Shown piece by piece: positions 36,270-45,544 of a stretch of DNA of 64,000 nt. The notes under the pieces are model-generated. The model was not told the origin of the DNA. It made no database searches and saw only the letters and a list, made by a program, of their open reading frames with translations. The stretch is taken from positions 15,899,859-15,963,858 of the forward strand of contig OX328099.1 of the NCBI GenBank assembly GCA_946811185.2, in the 5' to 3' direction. Numbering within the stretch: position 1 is the stretch's first letter; every line of letters begins with the position of its first letter. Both the position numbers and the translations under genes were made by a program. Source of the stretch: Hippopus hippopus. Taxonomy: Eukaryota; Mollusca; Bivalvia; Cardiida; Cardiidae.

Positions 36270-36641
36270 ATGGCTATAATAACTGATAATGAAGGATATG
36301 ATGTTGAATATGTTTACGGAGGTTCAAATATAATTACAACATTAGGTAATCTCGCCAGTAAAATATTTTCATCCACCGCAGCAGCAACTGCGAAAAAGGC
36401 GGCTAAATCGGCAGCTGAACGGATTATTAAGGATGTAGGTAAAGCCGCTGTACAAAAGACCGGTGAAGAAGCTGGTAAATTAGTTAAAAGTAAGATCGGG
36501 CAAATGTTAGCAAAAACTCCAAAAAGAGCGTCATCCGATATCCCGATAGCTGGACAAATATTGTCAGATACCCCTCGTCCTAAATTAAAATCATCCGCTC
36601 CAACTATTTATTCGCCCAATGGATTGAGTAGCGTTATATAA
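36270..36641 (+). CDS. Small Ala/Lys-rich virion-type protein (123 aa), protein VI-like
   Basis: The N-terminus has EYVYGGSNIITTLGNLASKI: VYGG|S resembles an adenain site, followed by an amphipathic helix. The middle is Ala/Lys-rich (residues 33-75) and the end Pro/Ser-rich (YSPNGLSSVI). This is the plan of adenovirus protein VI and its Polinton counterparts, which disrupt membranes after cleavage. It sits immediately upstream of the hexon-like gene, 30 bp apart. Confidence 0.6.
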   Translation: MAIITDNEGYDVEYVYGGSNIITTLGNLASKIFSSTAAATAKKAAKSAAERIIKDVGKAAVQKTGEEAGKLVKSKIGQMLAKTPKRASSDIPIAGQILSDTPRPKLKSSAPTIYSPNGLSSVI

Positions 36642-36671
36642 AAATTAAAATCTTTCGTTATTAAAAAAAAC

Positions 36672-37991
36672 ATGTCAATTCAAGATGGAAGAATATTAGA
36701 ATGGAATAGCGCGGTTGCCATTGATGAAAGTATAGAAAAATATCAATTTAGAAGATACGCTCCCAATATAGGTGCAAATCAGTTAAATACTACCGGTCAA
36801 ATTAGATTTGATATCGAAAATCAAGATATATTTACTCATCCTCATGGAAGTTATTTATATTTTAAAGGACAGTTATTACAAAAAGGTGTTAACCCGGGAG
36901 ATGCACCGGCACCTTATGCTGGCGGTTCAAAAGCCACTTTAATAAACAATGGAATAATGTTTCTTTTTGAAAGAATTAATTACTTAATTTCGGGACGAGA
37001 AGTTGAAAGTGTTCGAGATCCGGGTCAAGCTACTACAATGTTGGGATTGTTGACGTATTCGGATGATTTTAATCGAAGTTTTGGATTAAACCAATGTTGG
37101 TTAATAGATAGTGGTGACGGTGGGTTCGCTGCTGAAAATGTAACGGGAATACAAAGAAGGGATTTTATACTTAAAAACGATGGACATTTCTCTTTCATGA
37201 TTCCTCTTTCCCATATATTCGGTTTTTGCAATGATTATAAAAGAGTATTATACGGTGTTAAACAGGAGTTGATATTAAACAGACAAAATGATGATTACTC
37301 ACTATTTATACAGGCTCCAGCGAGAACTGGTATAGTAAATTTAACCGATATTTATTGGTTTATGCCTCATGTAACACCAGAGCTTGGAAACATGGAAATG
37401 TTGTATAAACAAATAGAAGATAAATCAATGGTGCAAATTGGGTTTAATTCTAGATGGTGTGATAATGCTGTTGTACCACAATCAACTGATTGGACTTGGA
37501 GATTATCTACTAAATCAGCTGCAGAACGACCTAGATATTTAATTTTAGGATTTCAACCTTCTGTTATAAATCAAACAGTAAATACTGGAAAATTTTCATA
37601 CGGAACTGATGATAAACAAGTAATAAACGCTATGGTTTATATAAACAGTGAAAGATATCCCGAAATAGATTATCATCTCGATTTCGCGAATGATGATTAT
37701 AGTAGAATTTTTTTAGATGCAGTTAGTTTTAGAACTCAAAGTATGAGTATTAATAATTATATGGGTAATTGTAGTATTAACCCCGTTAATTATAAAAACA
37801 TTTTTCCTCTATTCGTATTTAACGTTTCTAAGCAAAGCGCGAAATTGAGAGCTAGTGTATTGGACATTCAAATTAGAGTAGTGTTTAAAGACGCTCCAGA
37901 CCCTAATACATTAAAGGCTTATGTGTTAGCGTTAAATGATAAGATTATGTCTCTGCAGGGAGATGGTAAAGATTTTAGTGTTATGGTATAA
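36672..37991 (+). CDS. Major capsid protein, hexon-like double jelly roll (439 aa)
   Basis: Main virion shell protein of Polintons/adintoviruses. It starts MSIQDGRILEWNSAVAIDES followed by the family-like YQFRRYAPNIG and SYLYFKGQLLQKG; later SRWCDNAVVPQSTDWTWRLS and FDNDDYS-like FANDDYSRIFLD, ending IRVVFKDAPDPN. Length is typical (430-500 aa) and the frame is intact. LQGDG near the C-terminus fits the adenain pattern. The last 60 bp or so are copied into both TIRs. Last gene of the plus-strand block. Confidence 0.88.
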   Translation: MSIQDGRILEWNSAVAIDESIEKYQFRRYAPNIGANQLNTTGQIRFDIENQDIFTHPHGSYLYFKGQLLQKGVNPGDAPAPYAGGSKATLINNGIMFLFERINYLISGREVESVRDPGQATTMLGLLTYSDDFNRSFGLNQCWLIDSGDGGFAAENVTGIQRRDFILKNDGHFSFMIPLSHIFGFCNDYKRVLYGVKQELILNRQNDDYSLFIQAPARTGIVNLTDIYWFMPHVTPELGNMEMLYKQIEDKSMVQIGFNSRWCDNAVVPQSTDWTWRLSTKSAAERPRYLILGFQPSVINQTVNTGKFSYGTDDKQVINAMVYINSERYPEIDYHLDFANDDYSRIFLDAVSFRTQSMSINNYMGNCSINPVNYKNIFPLFVFNVSKQSAKLRASVLDIQIRVVFKDAPDPNTLKAYVLALNDKIMSLQGDGKDFSVMV

Positions 37992-37996
37992 AATAT

Positions 37997-38312
37997 TTGC
38001 GGTGCGTTTGTCCATCTTTTAACCAGCCTGAAAGGAATTATCTCGTTTCGTATTTTTTGCCCATATAGCTATATGGACTAAATAAAAAAACGTACATTTA
38101 TCTGGTTAAATTATGCTTAGATAAATGTATAAAAATACGCTTTTCGGTGCGGTGCGGTGCGGTGCGTTTCGGTGCGGTGCGGTGCGTTTGTCCATCTTTT
38201 AACCAGCCTGAAAGGAATTATCTCGTTTCGTATTTTTTGCCCATATAGCTATATGGACTAAATAAAAAAACGTACATTTATCTGGTTAAATTATGCTTAG
38301 ATAAATGTAAAA
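37997..38312 (-). repeat. Two double-palindrome modules after MCP
   Basis: Palindromes at 38061-38076 and 38241-38256, each with GTTTGTCCATC start and hairpin, separated by GGTGC runs. Plus-strand AATAAA occurs in both (ACTAAATAAAAAAACG), a likely MCP poly(A) signal. Confidence 0.88.
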
Positions 38313-38352
38313 ATATTTCGCATTGAACTTTTTTTTTAAATATCACGAACAC

Positions 38353-38450
38353 ATTTGCATATTATTATGCATTTGCATATTGTTATGCATTTGCATATTG
38401 TTATGCATTTGCATATTGTTATGCATTTGCATATTGTTATGCATTTGCAT
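38353..38450. repeat. 18-bp tandem repeat with six octamer sites
   Basis: ATTTGCAT (inverse of the POU/Oct octamer ATGCAAAT) occurs at 38353, 38371, 38389, 38407, 38425 and 38443, exactly 18 bp apart, joined by ATTGTTATGC. Confidence 0.9.
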
Positions 38451-38540
38451 ATAAGATTACACACGGTGTATAAGATTACACACGGTGTATAAGATTACAC
38501 ACGGTGTATAAGATTACACACGGTGTATAAGATTACACGT
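38451..38540. repeat. 19-bp tandem repeat
   Basis: Four complete units of ATAAGATTACACACGGTGT and a partial fifth, directly after the octamer array and ending at the inner TIR boundary. Confidence 0.9.
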
Positions 38541-38711
38541 ATTTATAGAGAAAAAGAAAAGAGTGTAACTGTACGTAATATACGTAGTTATCAACACGAA
38601 ATATATAGTGAGGAGATTGACAAAATAGGTTTATCGTGTGGGCAAGATGGAAGATATGTAATGAGTGATAAGGTGAGCACATTGGCTTTGTTTCATAAGC
38701 GCATAGCCTAA
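38539..38711 (+). pseudogene. PolB C-terminal fragment in right TIR
   Basis: Inverted copy of 22470-22642. It encodes the same last residues (YREKEKSV to FHKRIA) with no change, so TIR exchange is recent or ongoing. Not a gene. Confidence 0.92.
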
Positions 38712-39285
38712 AAATATGCGGTGCGGTGCGGTGCGGTGCGGTGCGGTGGGGTGCGGTGCGGTGCGTTTATCCATTTTTTAACCAGCCTGAAAGGAATTGT
38801 CTCGTTTCGTGTTTTTTGCCCATATAGCTATATGGACTAAATAAAAAAACGTACATTTATCTGGTTAAATTATACTTAGATAAATGTAAAAAAGAAAAGA
38901 TTTTAGATCGAACGATCCGCGTTTATTCCGATACGCGATATTTGTCCATCTTTCAACCAGCCTGAAAGGAATTATCTCGTTTCGTATTTTTTGCCCATAT
39001 AGCTATATGGACTAAATAAAAAAACGTACATTTATCTGGTTAAATTATACTTAGATAAATGTAAAAAAGATCGATCCGCGTTTATTCCGAACGATCCGCG
39101 TTTATTCCGATACGCGATATTTGTCCATCTTTCAACCAGCCTGAAAGGAATTATCTCGTTTCGTATTTTTTGCCCATATAGCTATATGGACTAAAAGAAT
39201 AAATGTACATTTATCTGGTTAAATTATACTTAGATAAATGTAAAAATATATATTTACGCGCATCGAAGAATTATCTCGTTTTGTA

Positions 39286-39345
39286 GCGACCCTAATACAT
39301 TAAAAGGCTCACGCGTATGTCTCTGCAGGGAGATGGTAAAGATCT
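39286..39345 (+). other. MCP 3'-end fragment in right TIR
   Basis: GACCCTAATACATTAAA, GGCT and ATGTCTCTGCAGGGAGATGG match MCP codons at 37905-37970 with an internal gap of about 20 bp. The AGGGAGATGG(T/C)A part is then tandemly repeated. Confidence 0.75.
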
Positions 39346-39714
39346 CAGGGAGATGGCAAAGATCTCAGGGAGATGGTATATTATATACGGATGTATATTA
39401 TATACGGATGTATATTATATATACGCGATGCGGTGCGTTTATGATTGAATATACCATTCAGAAGAGTCCGGCGCATTTTACAATCGGTGCGGTGCGGTGT
39501 GGTGCGGTGCGGTGCGGTGCGGTGCGGTGAGGTGAGGTGCGGTGCGGTGAGGTGAGGTGAGGTGCGGTGAGGTGAGGTGAGGTGCGGTGCGGTGCGGTGA
39601 GGTGAGGTGAGGTGCGGTGCGTTTCGATTCGTTTCGATTCGTTTCGATTCGTTTCGATTCGCTTTTTATATTTTGCGCGAGAAACCCCTTCTATACATCT
39701 CTCCCATGGTCTTG

Positions 39715-39760
39715 GGTTCTGTACGCTCGCTACCGACTGCGCCACTGGGGTTGGGTGAGT
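39715..39760 (-). other. tRNA-like A-box half at the right end
   Basis: On the minus strand CAGTGGCGCAGTCGGTAGCG resembles a tRNA D-arm and A box. See the T-arm half at 21430-21470. Confidence 0.4.
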
Positions 39761-39779
39761 AAGGTGAACCTACATGACA

Positions 39780-40660
39780 ATTAAATTTTCATTTCTCTAA
39801 ATGCTTTCAACAAAATCTCTTTGTTGTCGTAAAAAACAGGACCGTATGGAAACGGGATAAAGACCTCTCCTTCAGACCCCTTTTTCTTTTTAGCCCTTTC
39901 AGAGCCCCGGCAAAAACAGGAACTTTTGCGGACGGCATAGGTCAAGATGAGACTGAACGAAATCTGCAACTGTTATCTGCAGTCTGATCTTAGATCCATA
40001 ACACCTACGTTTTCAGTTGATCCAACTAGATTTAAATCTTTTTGAGTTCCACTGGATTGTTTCTATGGCCGTCCTACGAGGTCAGGTTTTACATTCGGCG
40101 CTGCAAGAATCGAATTGAATTGTCAGCTAATCGAACTTTTGTCATCAGAAACTTTTAAAGCTGCCTTAAACCTTTATCACACAAGCCTGAGTTTTATTGA
40201 CCCTGAGGAAGAAAGCCTCTGAAAACATTGTGGGAAAAGGAGAAAATGCTGGTAACCAGCATTTTCTCCTTTTCCCACAATGTTTTCCACCCTTCTCATA
40301 AAAAATTTCAATTTTTGAGTCACATGTATTTTTTCGTCCGCAAAAGCTTTCAATTTGGACAAATCTAAAATTTCCTCGCCAAGTGAAGAGTTAACCCACT
40401 GGGCACCCAACTTGTGAAACACGATGTGAGTAGTGGCCTGTTAACAGGGGGTTTTATGCATCTGCCAGAAACATCGACTCATGTCAGCCTGCACAGTCCT
40501 GTTTGCTAATGCTCGACTTTCTACATGTAAAAGGACCATTCTACCTTATGACTCAGCCAGTTTTTTTGACAAATGGATAATTATTATGCGTCAGCTTGCT
40601 TTGTATAATGTATTACGAAGATGCATTAAATTCCATTTCACCAGAGTGTCGCTCATACAT
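39780..40660. mobile_element. MITE cluster: families A, B and C
   Basis: A decayed family A hairpin (39932-39995); a family B copy with core AGAAAATGCTGGTAACCAGC (about 40225-40285); a family C copy (40450-40655) that has lost most of its hairpin. No coding sequence. Confidence 0.65.
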
Positions 40661-40734
40661 GTATAGGCCTTTGTTGAGCAGGTAAAAATGCCAGATCTTG
40701 TGATTTTATCTTTTTTTAAACATCTCTGGGACAG

Positions 40735-41020
40735 AGTAGATCCTAGATCACATTGCAAGTTCTGTGTAGTCTTGTCTTAGGTCTACACTGTTCGCTAAAG
40801 TTTCTTTAATTGCAATCGTGCCGGGAAGTATAGAATTTGATTGACTTTAGCCATGCTCTGTGAAAATTTTCTGTATGTAAAAGGACCAGTTTACCTCATG
40901 ATTAAGTCGGTTTTTGAAAAAAAGTGGCTGTTATGGATTCGTCAATATGTGATGACTTGCTTGGTACCATGGATCACGGAGATGCATTAAACCTGCTTTT
41001 GATAAAGCATGGCTCATTTT
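40735..41020. mobile_element. Family A remnant and family C copy next to exon 2
   Basis: A family A-like stretch (about 40737-40795), then a family C copy without hairpin (about 40849-41016) ending AAGCATGGCTCA. The family C end directly meets the T-run and CAG acceptor of exon 2. Confidence 0.6.
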
Positions 41021-41030
41021 TTTTTTTCAG

Positions 41031-41130
41031 AGCGTTGGATTCAGCTCGCCAAAATGGTACAAGGACGATGATGACGGAACATTTATCGGAATTTACTACT
41101 CATGTGATGGAACAGACTGTGATCAGAAAG
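41031..41130 (+). CDS. Exon 2 of the four-TM gene
   Basis: T-tract CAG acceptor at 41020-41030 and donor GTAACG. 100 bp, phase 0 in and phase 1 out. Encodes the first extracellular loop, with WYKDDDDGTFIGIYYSCDGT and a second Cys five residues on, resembling the W...C...C pattern of claudin-type loops. Confidence 0.7.
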
Positions 41131-41139
41131 GTAACGTCA

Positions 41140-41565
41140 CGGCAATGAATTTTACACCTACATAATTGAATGGTTACACTGCAGAATGAGGAGATATTTA
41201 ACTGACTCTATATGGGACTTTCTAGAGTCCCGAATAGAGAGTTCCGAATACGGATTTTTTATGTACGAAGCTAAAGTTAAGTATATGCATACTACTCAAA
41301 GTTTGTTAAGCACCAAGATTTCCTAGCACCGTAGCAGAGTCTGTATTCTATATTTTTTTTTATGTTAATATTGGAAATCATTCAGTGGTGTATCGAGAAG
41401 GTCTTCAGTACACAAATTGCCTTGTATGTCAAGTAAATTCCTCGTGCAAGTCTTGCAAATGCAGTTACCCTCAATTTTCATAGTGTTTTGAGACACTGCA
41501 TACATGTACCAAACTTGTGTACACTCTTTATCCTTCACTTTCTTTTGGCTGAACGTTTTTGACGT
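41140..41565. other. Intron 2 spacer, nothing recognised
   Basis: AT-rich sequence without a convincing repeat or ORF. Confidence 0.5.
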
Positions 41566-41569
41566 TAAA

Positions 41570-42060
41570 ATGGCAAATGTAAATGTCAGAAGACATTTAT
41601 CAGATGCAGACATTTGGCGGGCAGTGTAATTGTTGGGTCAAGGGGCTCTTCATCGTGAGGTAGGTGAGGCACTTGGTGTGCACCATACTGTTATCACAAG
41701 AGCCTGGGCGAGGTACCAGCAGTATGGTACACATATCAGGCGACATGGTGGTGGCAGGAGAAGGGCTATATCTGCAGCTGATGATCGATGTTTGGTCATC
41801 CAGGCTCGGAGAAACCGCTGCAGACTGCGACTGCAACTCAACTGCGTTCCGACCTTCAAAATGCTTCTGGGGTCAGAGTTTCGACTCACACCGTACGCAC
41901 ACGGTTATACGAAAGTGGCCTCGCGATGGAGAAGACCATGTATTCATATGATCCCCCTATCTCCAAACCACTGTCAGAATCGGTTTGTTTGGGTGATGGA
42001 CCATGTTGAATGGCGGAGAATGGACTGTCGAATTGTCCTCTTTACAGATGTACCCTTATA
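41570..42060 (+). pseudogene. Degenerate Tc1/mariner-type transposase
   Basis: Starts MANVNVRRHLSDADIWRAV then a stop, continuing LGQGALHREVGEALGVHHTV with the helix-turn-helix of Tc1-like transposases; after a frameshift TATQLRSDLQNASGVRVSTH (second HTH), then NRFVWVMDHVEWR and IVLFTD, where the first catalytic Asp stands. At least one stop and two frameshifts; the rest of the DDE domain is missing. Confidence 0.75.
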
Positions 42061-42117
42061 CACGTATGTGATTTACCATATACACAAGGCACCTTCTGCA
42101 AGGAAGAGTTGATTCAG

Positions 42118-42202
42118 TGTATCGTCGGTTTACTTCCAAAACCTCGTAACTACAGCTTGTAACAAGCTGTAGTTACGAGGTTTTGGAAGTAAATCGACGG
42201 TA
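42118..42202. repeat. Near-perfect foldback, about 37-bp arms
   Basis: CGTCGGTTTACTTCCAAAAC begins an arm that pairs, with one difference, with the segment ending GTTTTGGAAGTAAATCGACG, leaving a TAA loop. It lies between the Tc1 remnant and a family C MITE. Confidence 0.85.
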
Positions 42203-42210
42203 TGTATGTG

Positions 42211-42380
42211 AGCCACGCTGTGTGAAAAGAGGCTTAACGCATCTGCAAAAAGTATCGACTAAGGTCAGCCTGCGCCGTCCGAGCAGGCTGACCTGGACCG
42301 AAACCTTAATGATGACTTGCTTGGTATAATGCATCACAGAGATACATTAAACCCCCTTTTGCAAGAGTATGACTCATAAT
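42211..42380 (+). mobile_element. MITE family C copy
   Basis: Hairpin AGGTCAGCCTGCGCCGTCCG / AGCAGGCTGACCT at about 42262-42295, with the usual TIRs. Confidence 0.7.
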
Positions 42381-42915
42381 ATACGCAGGAACGAAAACTT
42401 CTACGTGAAAAACAATGACGACAGCTCTGGTTGACAGTACTTACAATAAGTGCAATATGGTGATGAACCATTATGCTTTTTATTTAAGATACTTATGGCA
42501 AAAGGAGTAAAGACGCGAGACAATATGTATTTCCAGAGAGAGATGAAAAACTGTTCACACTTGCAATAAATGTGGTTTAAGGAAATATCGTCTTTTTCTA
42601 CGGCATATACTCGACGTCGACGTCCATTTTGACGTCACAGCAGCTGCACTTGCGTCTCTAAGTTTGTAACTGCCGACTTGCACATTTTGCGCGTGATCTT
42701 TCTCATTTCTCATGATATTGACAGTTTGAGTTTTTCCATTGATGTTGGGAGAACTTTTGCCCAGATCAGCACTTTAAGAACTTCTGTTATTGGTTGCCTG
42801 ACACTTTTATAGAAAAATCATGCCCTGCTATTAGAGTTACCGTTTGAGCTGCTCTCGGCACTGACGGGTTAATTGAACGATTACTTTTTATTGAAGATGA
42901 TGAAGGAAATGCCTA
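42380..42915. other. Intron 2 spacer
   Basis: No gene. It may include flanks of the transposase remnant that follows. Confidence 0.4.
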
Positions 42916-42916
42916 G

Positions 42917-43150
42917 ATAATCAATAGCAAACGCTATTTGAATCTCTTGAAACGTACGTTCCTACCAGCACTATGTCGCAAAGACAATAACAAGATACAA
43001 GTATAGTTCCAGCAAAATGGTTCTGCAACCCACACTGCACAGAGCGTTCTACTATGACTGGAAAATATCTCTGGCACGCGGTTTATATATACTTGAAGTC
43101 GGAGAGTCCGTGGCCAACCCACTCCCCGGATTTCTGTCCTTTTGATTTTT
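42917..43150 (+). pseudogene. C-terminal DDE transposase remnant
   Basis: A conceptual frame gives QRYLNLLKRTFLPAL, then FQQNGSATHTAQSV (family pattern FQQDGAxPHTA, second catalytic Asp changed to Asn) and ...PTLPGFLSF resembling the HSPDLxPxDFF end. Stops interrupt it. Mariner/Tc3-like; the exact family is not clear. Confidence 0.55.
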
Positions 43151-43380
43151 TTTTTTCTTTGGATTCATCTCAAATGAGCAGTTTCATAGTGCAATTACAA
43201 TTTTTTTGATATGGTATCTTGCTATTTGTAAAAGCTTAATGTGTATCAAACATTATGAAACGACTTGTAGTACTTAACGTGCTTTATAGATTATAGATAT
43301 GTATCATTGGACACCATGATGCCTCTCTTTTGCAAAGATCGTGGATAAAAAAAAAAGCACGTAACAATATGTACTTTCAG

Positions 43381-43539
43381 TGGAAGATGAAGACCTGTTT
43401 ACCCTGGGAGTGATCGTGCTCTTGTCTAGCTATGCAATATCTGTGATCTTCCTCATAGTCACGTGCTGTACACACTATAGATATGTATCCTTGGGCACCA
43501 CTGTGACTATGGTTTTTGGCGGATGGTTCATTGTTCAAG
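43381..43539 (+). CDS. Exon 3 of the four-TM gene
   Basis: Acceptor TTTCAG at 43375-43380 and donor GTAAGA. 159 bp, phase 1 in and out. Encodes TM2 (TLGVIVLLSSYAISVIFLIV), a short basic loop with CCTHYRY, and TM3 (TTVTMVFGGWFIVQ). Confidence 0.75.
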
Positions 43540-43734
43540 GTAAGACCAAGGCGACCCTTGGCCTTCTTAAACCTCAAACAAACAAGCTCATGTTCTTACG
43601 ACCTTGATCAAAAAGTCTTCTTGAAGCGATTTTCTTTAACCCCTAGAGCGCTAAATAAACCCGACATATTCCATCCAGAAATAAGACCCAAATACTTGCA
43701 ATTTGATGGTTGCATTTGTCTGTAGTGTTTAGGC

Positions 43735-44190
43735 TATGTGGACACTTTAGATCAAAGATGAGACTTACGTTTTGTGCAGTCTGATCTTGATCTACAGTAG
43801 CCGCAGAAGCAACTATGGATTAATGGACTTTGAGACCTCATTTGCATGTAAACTCAATTCATTTTTTAAGCGTTTCAAAATGCGGTGTGGCCACACCGTG
43901 CAGAGAGGAGCTGTAAAATCGACGGGCATGCCGGGTCAAAAACAGGATGTTTTTATGTTATGCAAGACCCAATCCTTGGCTTAGTTGTTCATACGCTGAA
44001 ATTGTGATCAAGAAAACAAAGCGGATTCTTCTTTGTGCGCTGCTCATAGTGGGGTGACTATAAACAAGGTACTGCAAGGTCCCAGCCTAGTTCTAGTTAA
44101 ATCCAAGTAAAGGCTCCAAGGCGTGGGCTGTTGCCGTGGCATTTCTGAAATACTGTTAAAAGCGACATGGAATACCATTCAATAGATTTT
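43735..44190. mobile_element. Family A MITE and SINE fragment in intron 3
   Basis: Family A hairpin at about 43738-43800 (CTTTAGATCAAAGATGAGAC with its partner); SINE body and tail at 44060-44185 (GGGCTGTTGCCGTGGCATTT). Confidence 0.6.
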
Positions 44191-44530
44191 TGACATAATC
44201 CGGAACTATTCAACTGGCACAACACCAAGATCCATATTCACCAACCATTCTAAATTTCATTTTAGGCCTAATTTTAGATTTAAAAAGTAAAACAACTTCT
44301 GATTAGCTAGACCATTTGATTTAGCCAATGAAAACTTGCGCCTTTTCAAATTTAGAAGAATCTTGAGAATAAGCTTAAGACTGTTCATAAAAATGGTTAG
44401 TGGATAAAAACGCTTTTTTCGATTCACAAGTGTTTTAGAAAATTTCAATGAAAGTCGATTTTTTTTCCGACTAACCTGGACTTAAAACCTTCATTGTAAA
44501 TGTATATCATCCTTTTTACCCTCTTTCCAG

Positions 44531-44694
44531 AGATTCTAACGACGATCATCCTCATTATAATTGCTACAAGATACGACGAAATTGGCTGGTCGACGTATGT
44601 ATTTACACTTCCGGGGATAGCAGCTATTCCAATCGTGGCCTTGATATTGCTCTATAAGAAATGTTCCCCGACCTCTAGTATTGGCATCGTTTAA
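44531..44694 (+). CDS. Exon 4 (last) of the four-TM gene
   Basis: Acceptor CTCTTTCCAG at 44521-44530, phase 1, stop TAA at 44692-44694. Encodes ILTTIILIIIATRYDEIGWS, TM4 (FTLPGIAAIPIVALILLY) and the tail KKCSPTSSIGIV. Confidence 0.75.
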
Positions 44695-44766
44695 GTTTGC
44701 TGCTTTTCAACCTTTGTCCAGTTCAACTCATTACCAAACAAACTATTTTTCGATGTACTTATAACT

Positions 44767-44895
44767 TACAAGTATAACGAAATTGGCTAGTTTGACGTTT
44801 GCTTTCATGCTTCTTTGAATAGCAGCCATTCCGATCATGGCATTGATACTACTGTACAAAAAAATAGTTAGCCTACTTCTAATATTGGTATTGTA
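44767..44895 (+). pseudogene. Decayed tandem copy of exon 4
   Basis: Matches 44566-44690 (ACGAAATTGGCT, TAGCAGCCATTCCGATCATG, ATTGGTATTGT) with substitutions and small indels that break the frame. A TA-flanked MITE starts at its end. Confidence 0.75.
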
Positions 44896-45461
44896 CAGGG
44901 TGTCCGGAAAGTAAGGTAACACTTTTATACATTTATAATAGGGCTTTAAATTTCAGAAGAAGAGTTAAAAATACTGTATACATACATGTAAATAAAATAT
45001 GTGAGTTTTTTGTTTATAAGTTTCATTCAATTTTCATCACATTATGCACTTTTGTACGGATTTCAAATCAAAAGTATCTTCCTGTCATTGACGTCATTTT
45101 AGTAATTAATAACGTTCTTTCACTTCCTGTTGTCTGGACATGTTTTGAAACAAAATGTGTGGTTTTGGGCACATAAACAACAATGCTGTTTCACTTAAAT
45201 CTTTTTTGTAAGTGTGTGGCACGGGAAAAACATAAAAAAAAACCCGTCACATTAAAGCATCATAAATTACTAAAATGACGCTGATGAGAAATAGATCTTC
45301 AGATTTATAATAATGTAATGAAAATTGAATGAAATCATCACACACACACACACACAAAATACATATTTTATATTCATGCGTATATATTTCTATCTCTTCA
45401 TCTGAAATTAAAGCCGTATCATAAATGTTCAAAAGTGTTACCTTGCTTTCCGCTAACCCTG
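44896..45461. mobile_element. TA-flanked MITE with long TIRs
   Basis: CAGGGTGTCCGGAAAGTAAG at 44896 and its imperfect inverse ending at 45461, with TA on both sides, as for Tc1/mariner-type insertion. Further inverted similarity extends inside (TTCATTCAATTTTCATCACA against TGTAATGAAAATTGAATGAA). A (CA)n tract lies at 45335. No transposase. Confidence 0.8.
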
Positions 45462-45544
45462 TATAAGATGTCCAACTCCTTTCAACGTCCTAACTTACTC
45501 ATTGCAAAACAGGCTGTTATGTAGACAATTTATCATCTTCTTAT

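Larger units (their letters stand above)
21455..39722. mobile_element. Element 2: Maverick/Polinton (adintovirus-like)
   Basis: 18.3 kb with inverted terminal repeats of about 1.2 kb and the Polinton gene set: PolB, packaging ATPase, integrase, adenain-like protease, penton-like and hexon-like capsid proteins, PLA2/zinc-ribbon protein, fibre-like protein and small virion-type proteins. It lies in intron 1 of the claudin-like gene. Two or three frameshifts (26.8 and 34.4 kb, perhaps 27.88 kb) suggest recent loss of activity; most other ORFs are intact. Ends are approximate: similarity between the TIRs runs from GAACCCAAGACC (21455) to its inverse (39722). Copy condition is judged from ORFs only. 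Confidence 0.93.
38539..39722. repeat. Right TIR of the Polinton
   Basis: Inverted counterpart of 21455-22642, with three modules (palindromes 38820-38835, 38995-39010 and 39174-39189), the MCP fragment (39286-39345), pentamer arrays and the CTTTTTATATTTTGCGCGAG boundary. Confidence 0.88.

Noticed and set aside
38523..38711. 62-aa ORF at 38523-38711 as a gene
   Set aside because: It is the duplicated C-terminal end of PolB in the right TIR, with its start in the 19-bp repeat.
42118..42202. microRNA precursor at the 42118 foldback
   Set aside because: Arms pair almost perfectly over 37 bp with a 3-nt loop, unlike animal pre-miRNAs; a foldback repeat is more likely.
16908..44694. Additional host genes between 46 and 64 kb
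   Set aside because: ORFs there are short, lie over MITE hairpins or SINEs and lack splice-supported continuity.
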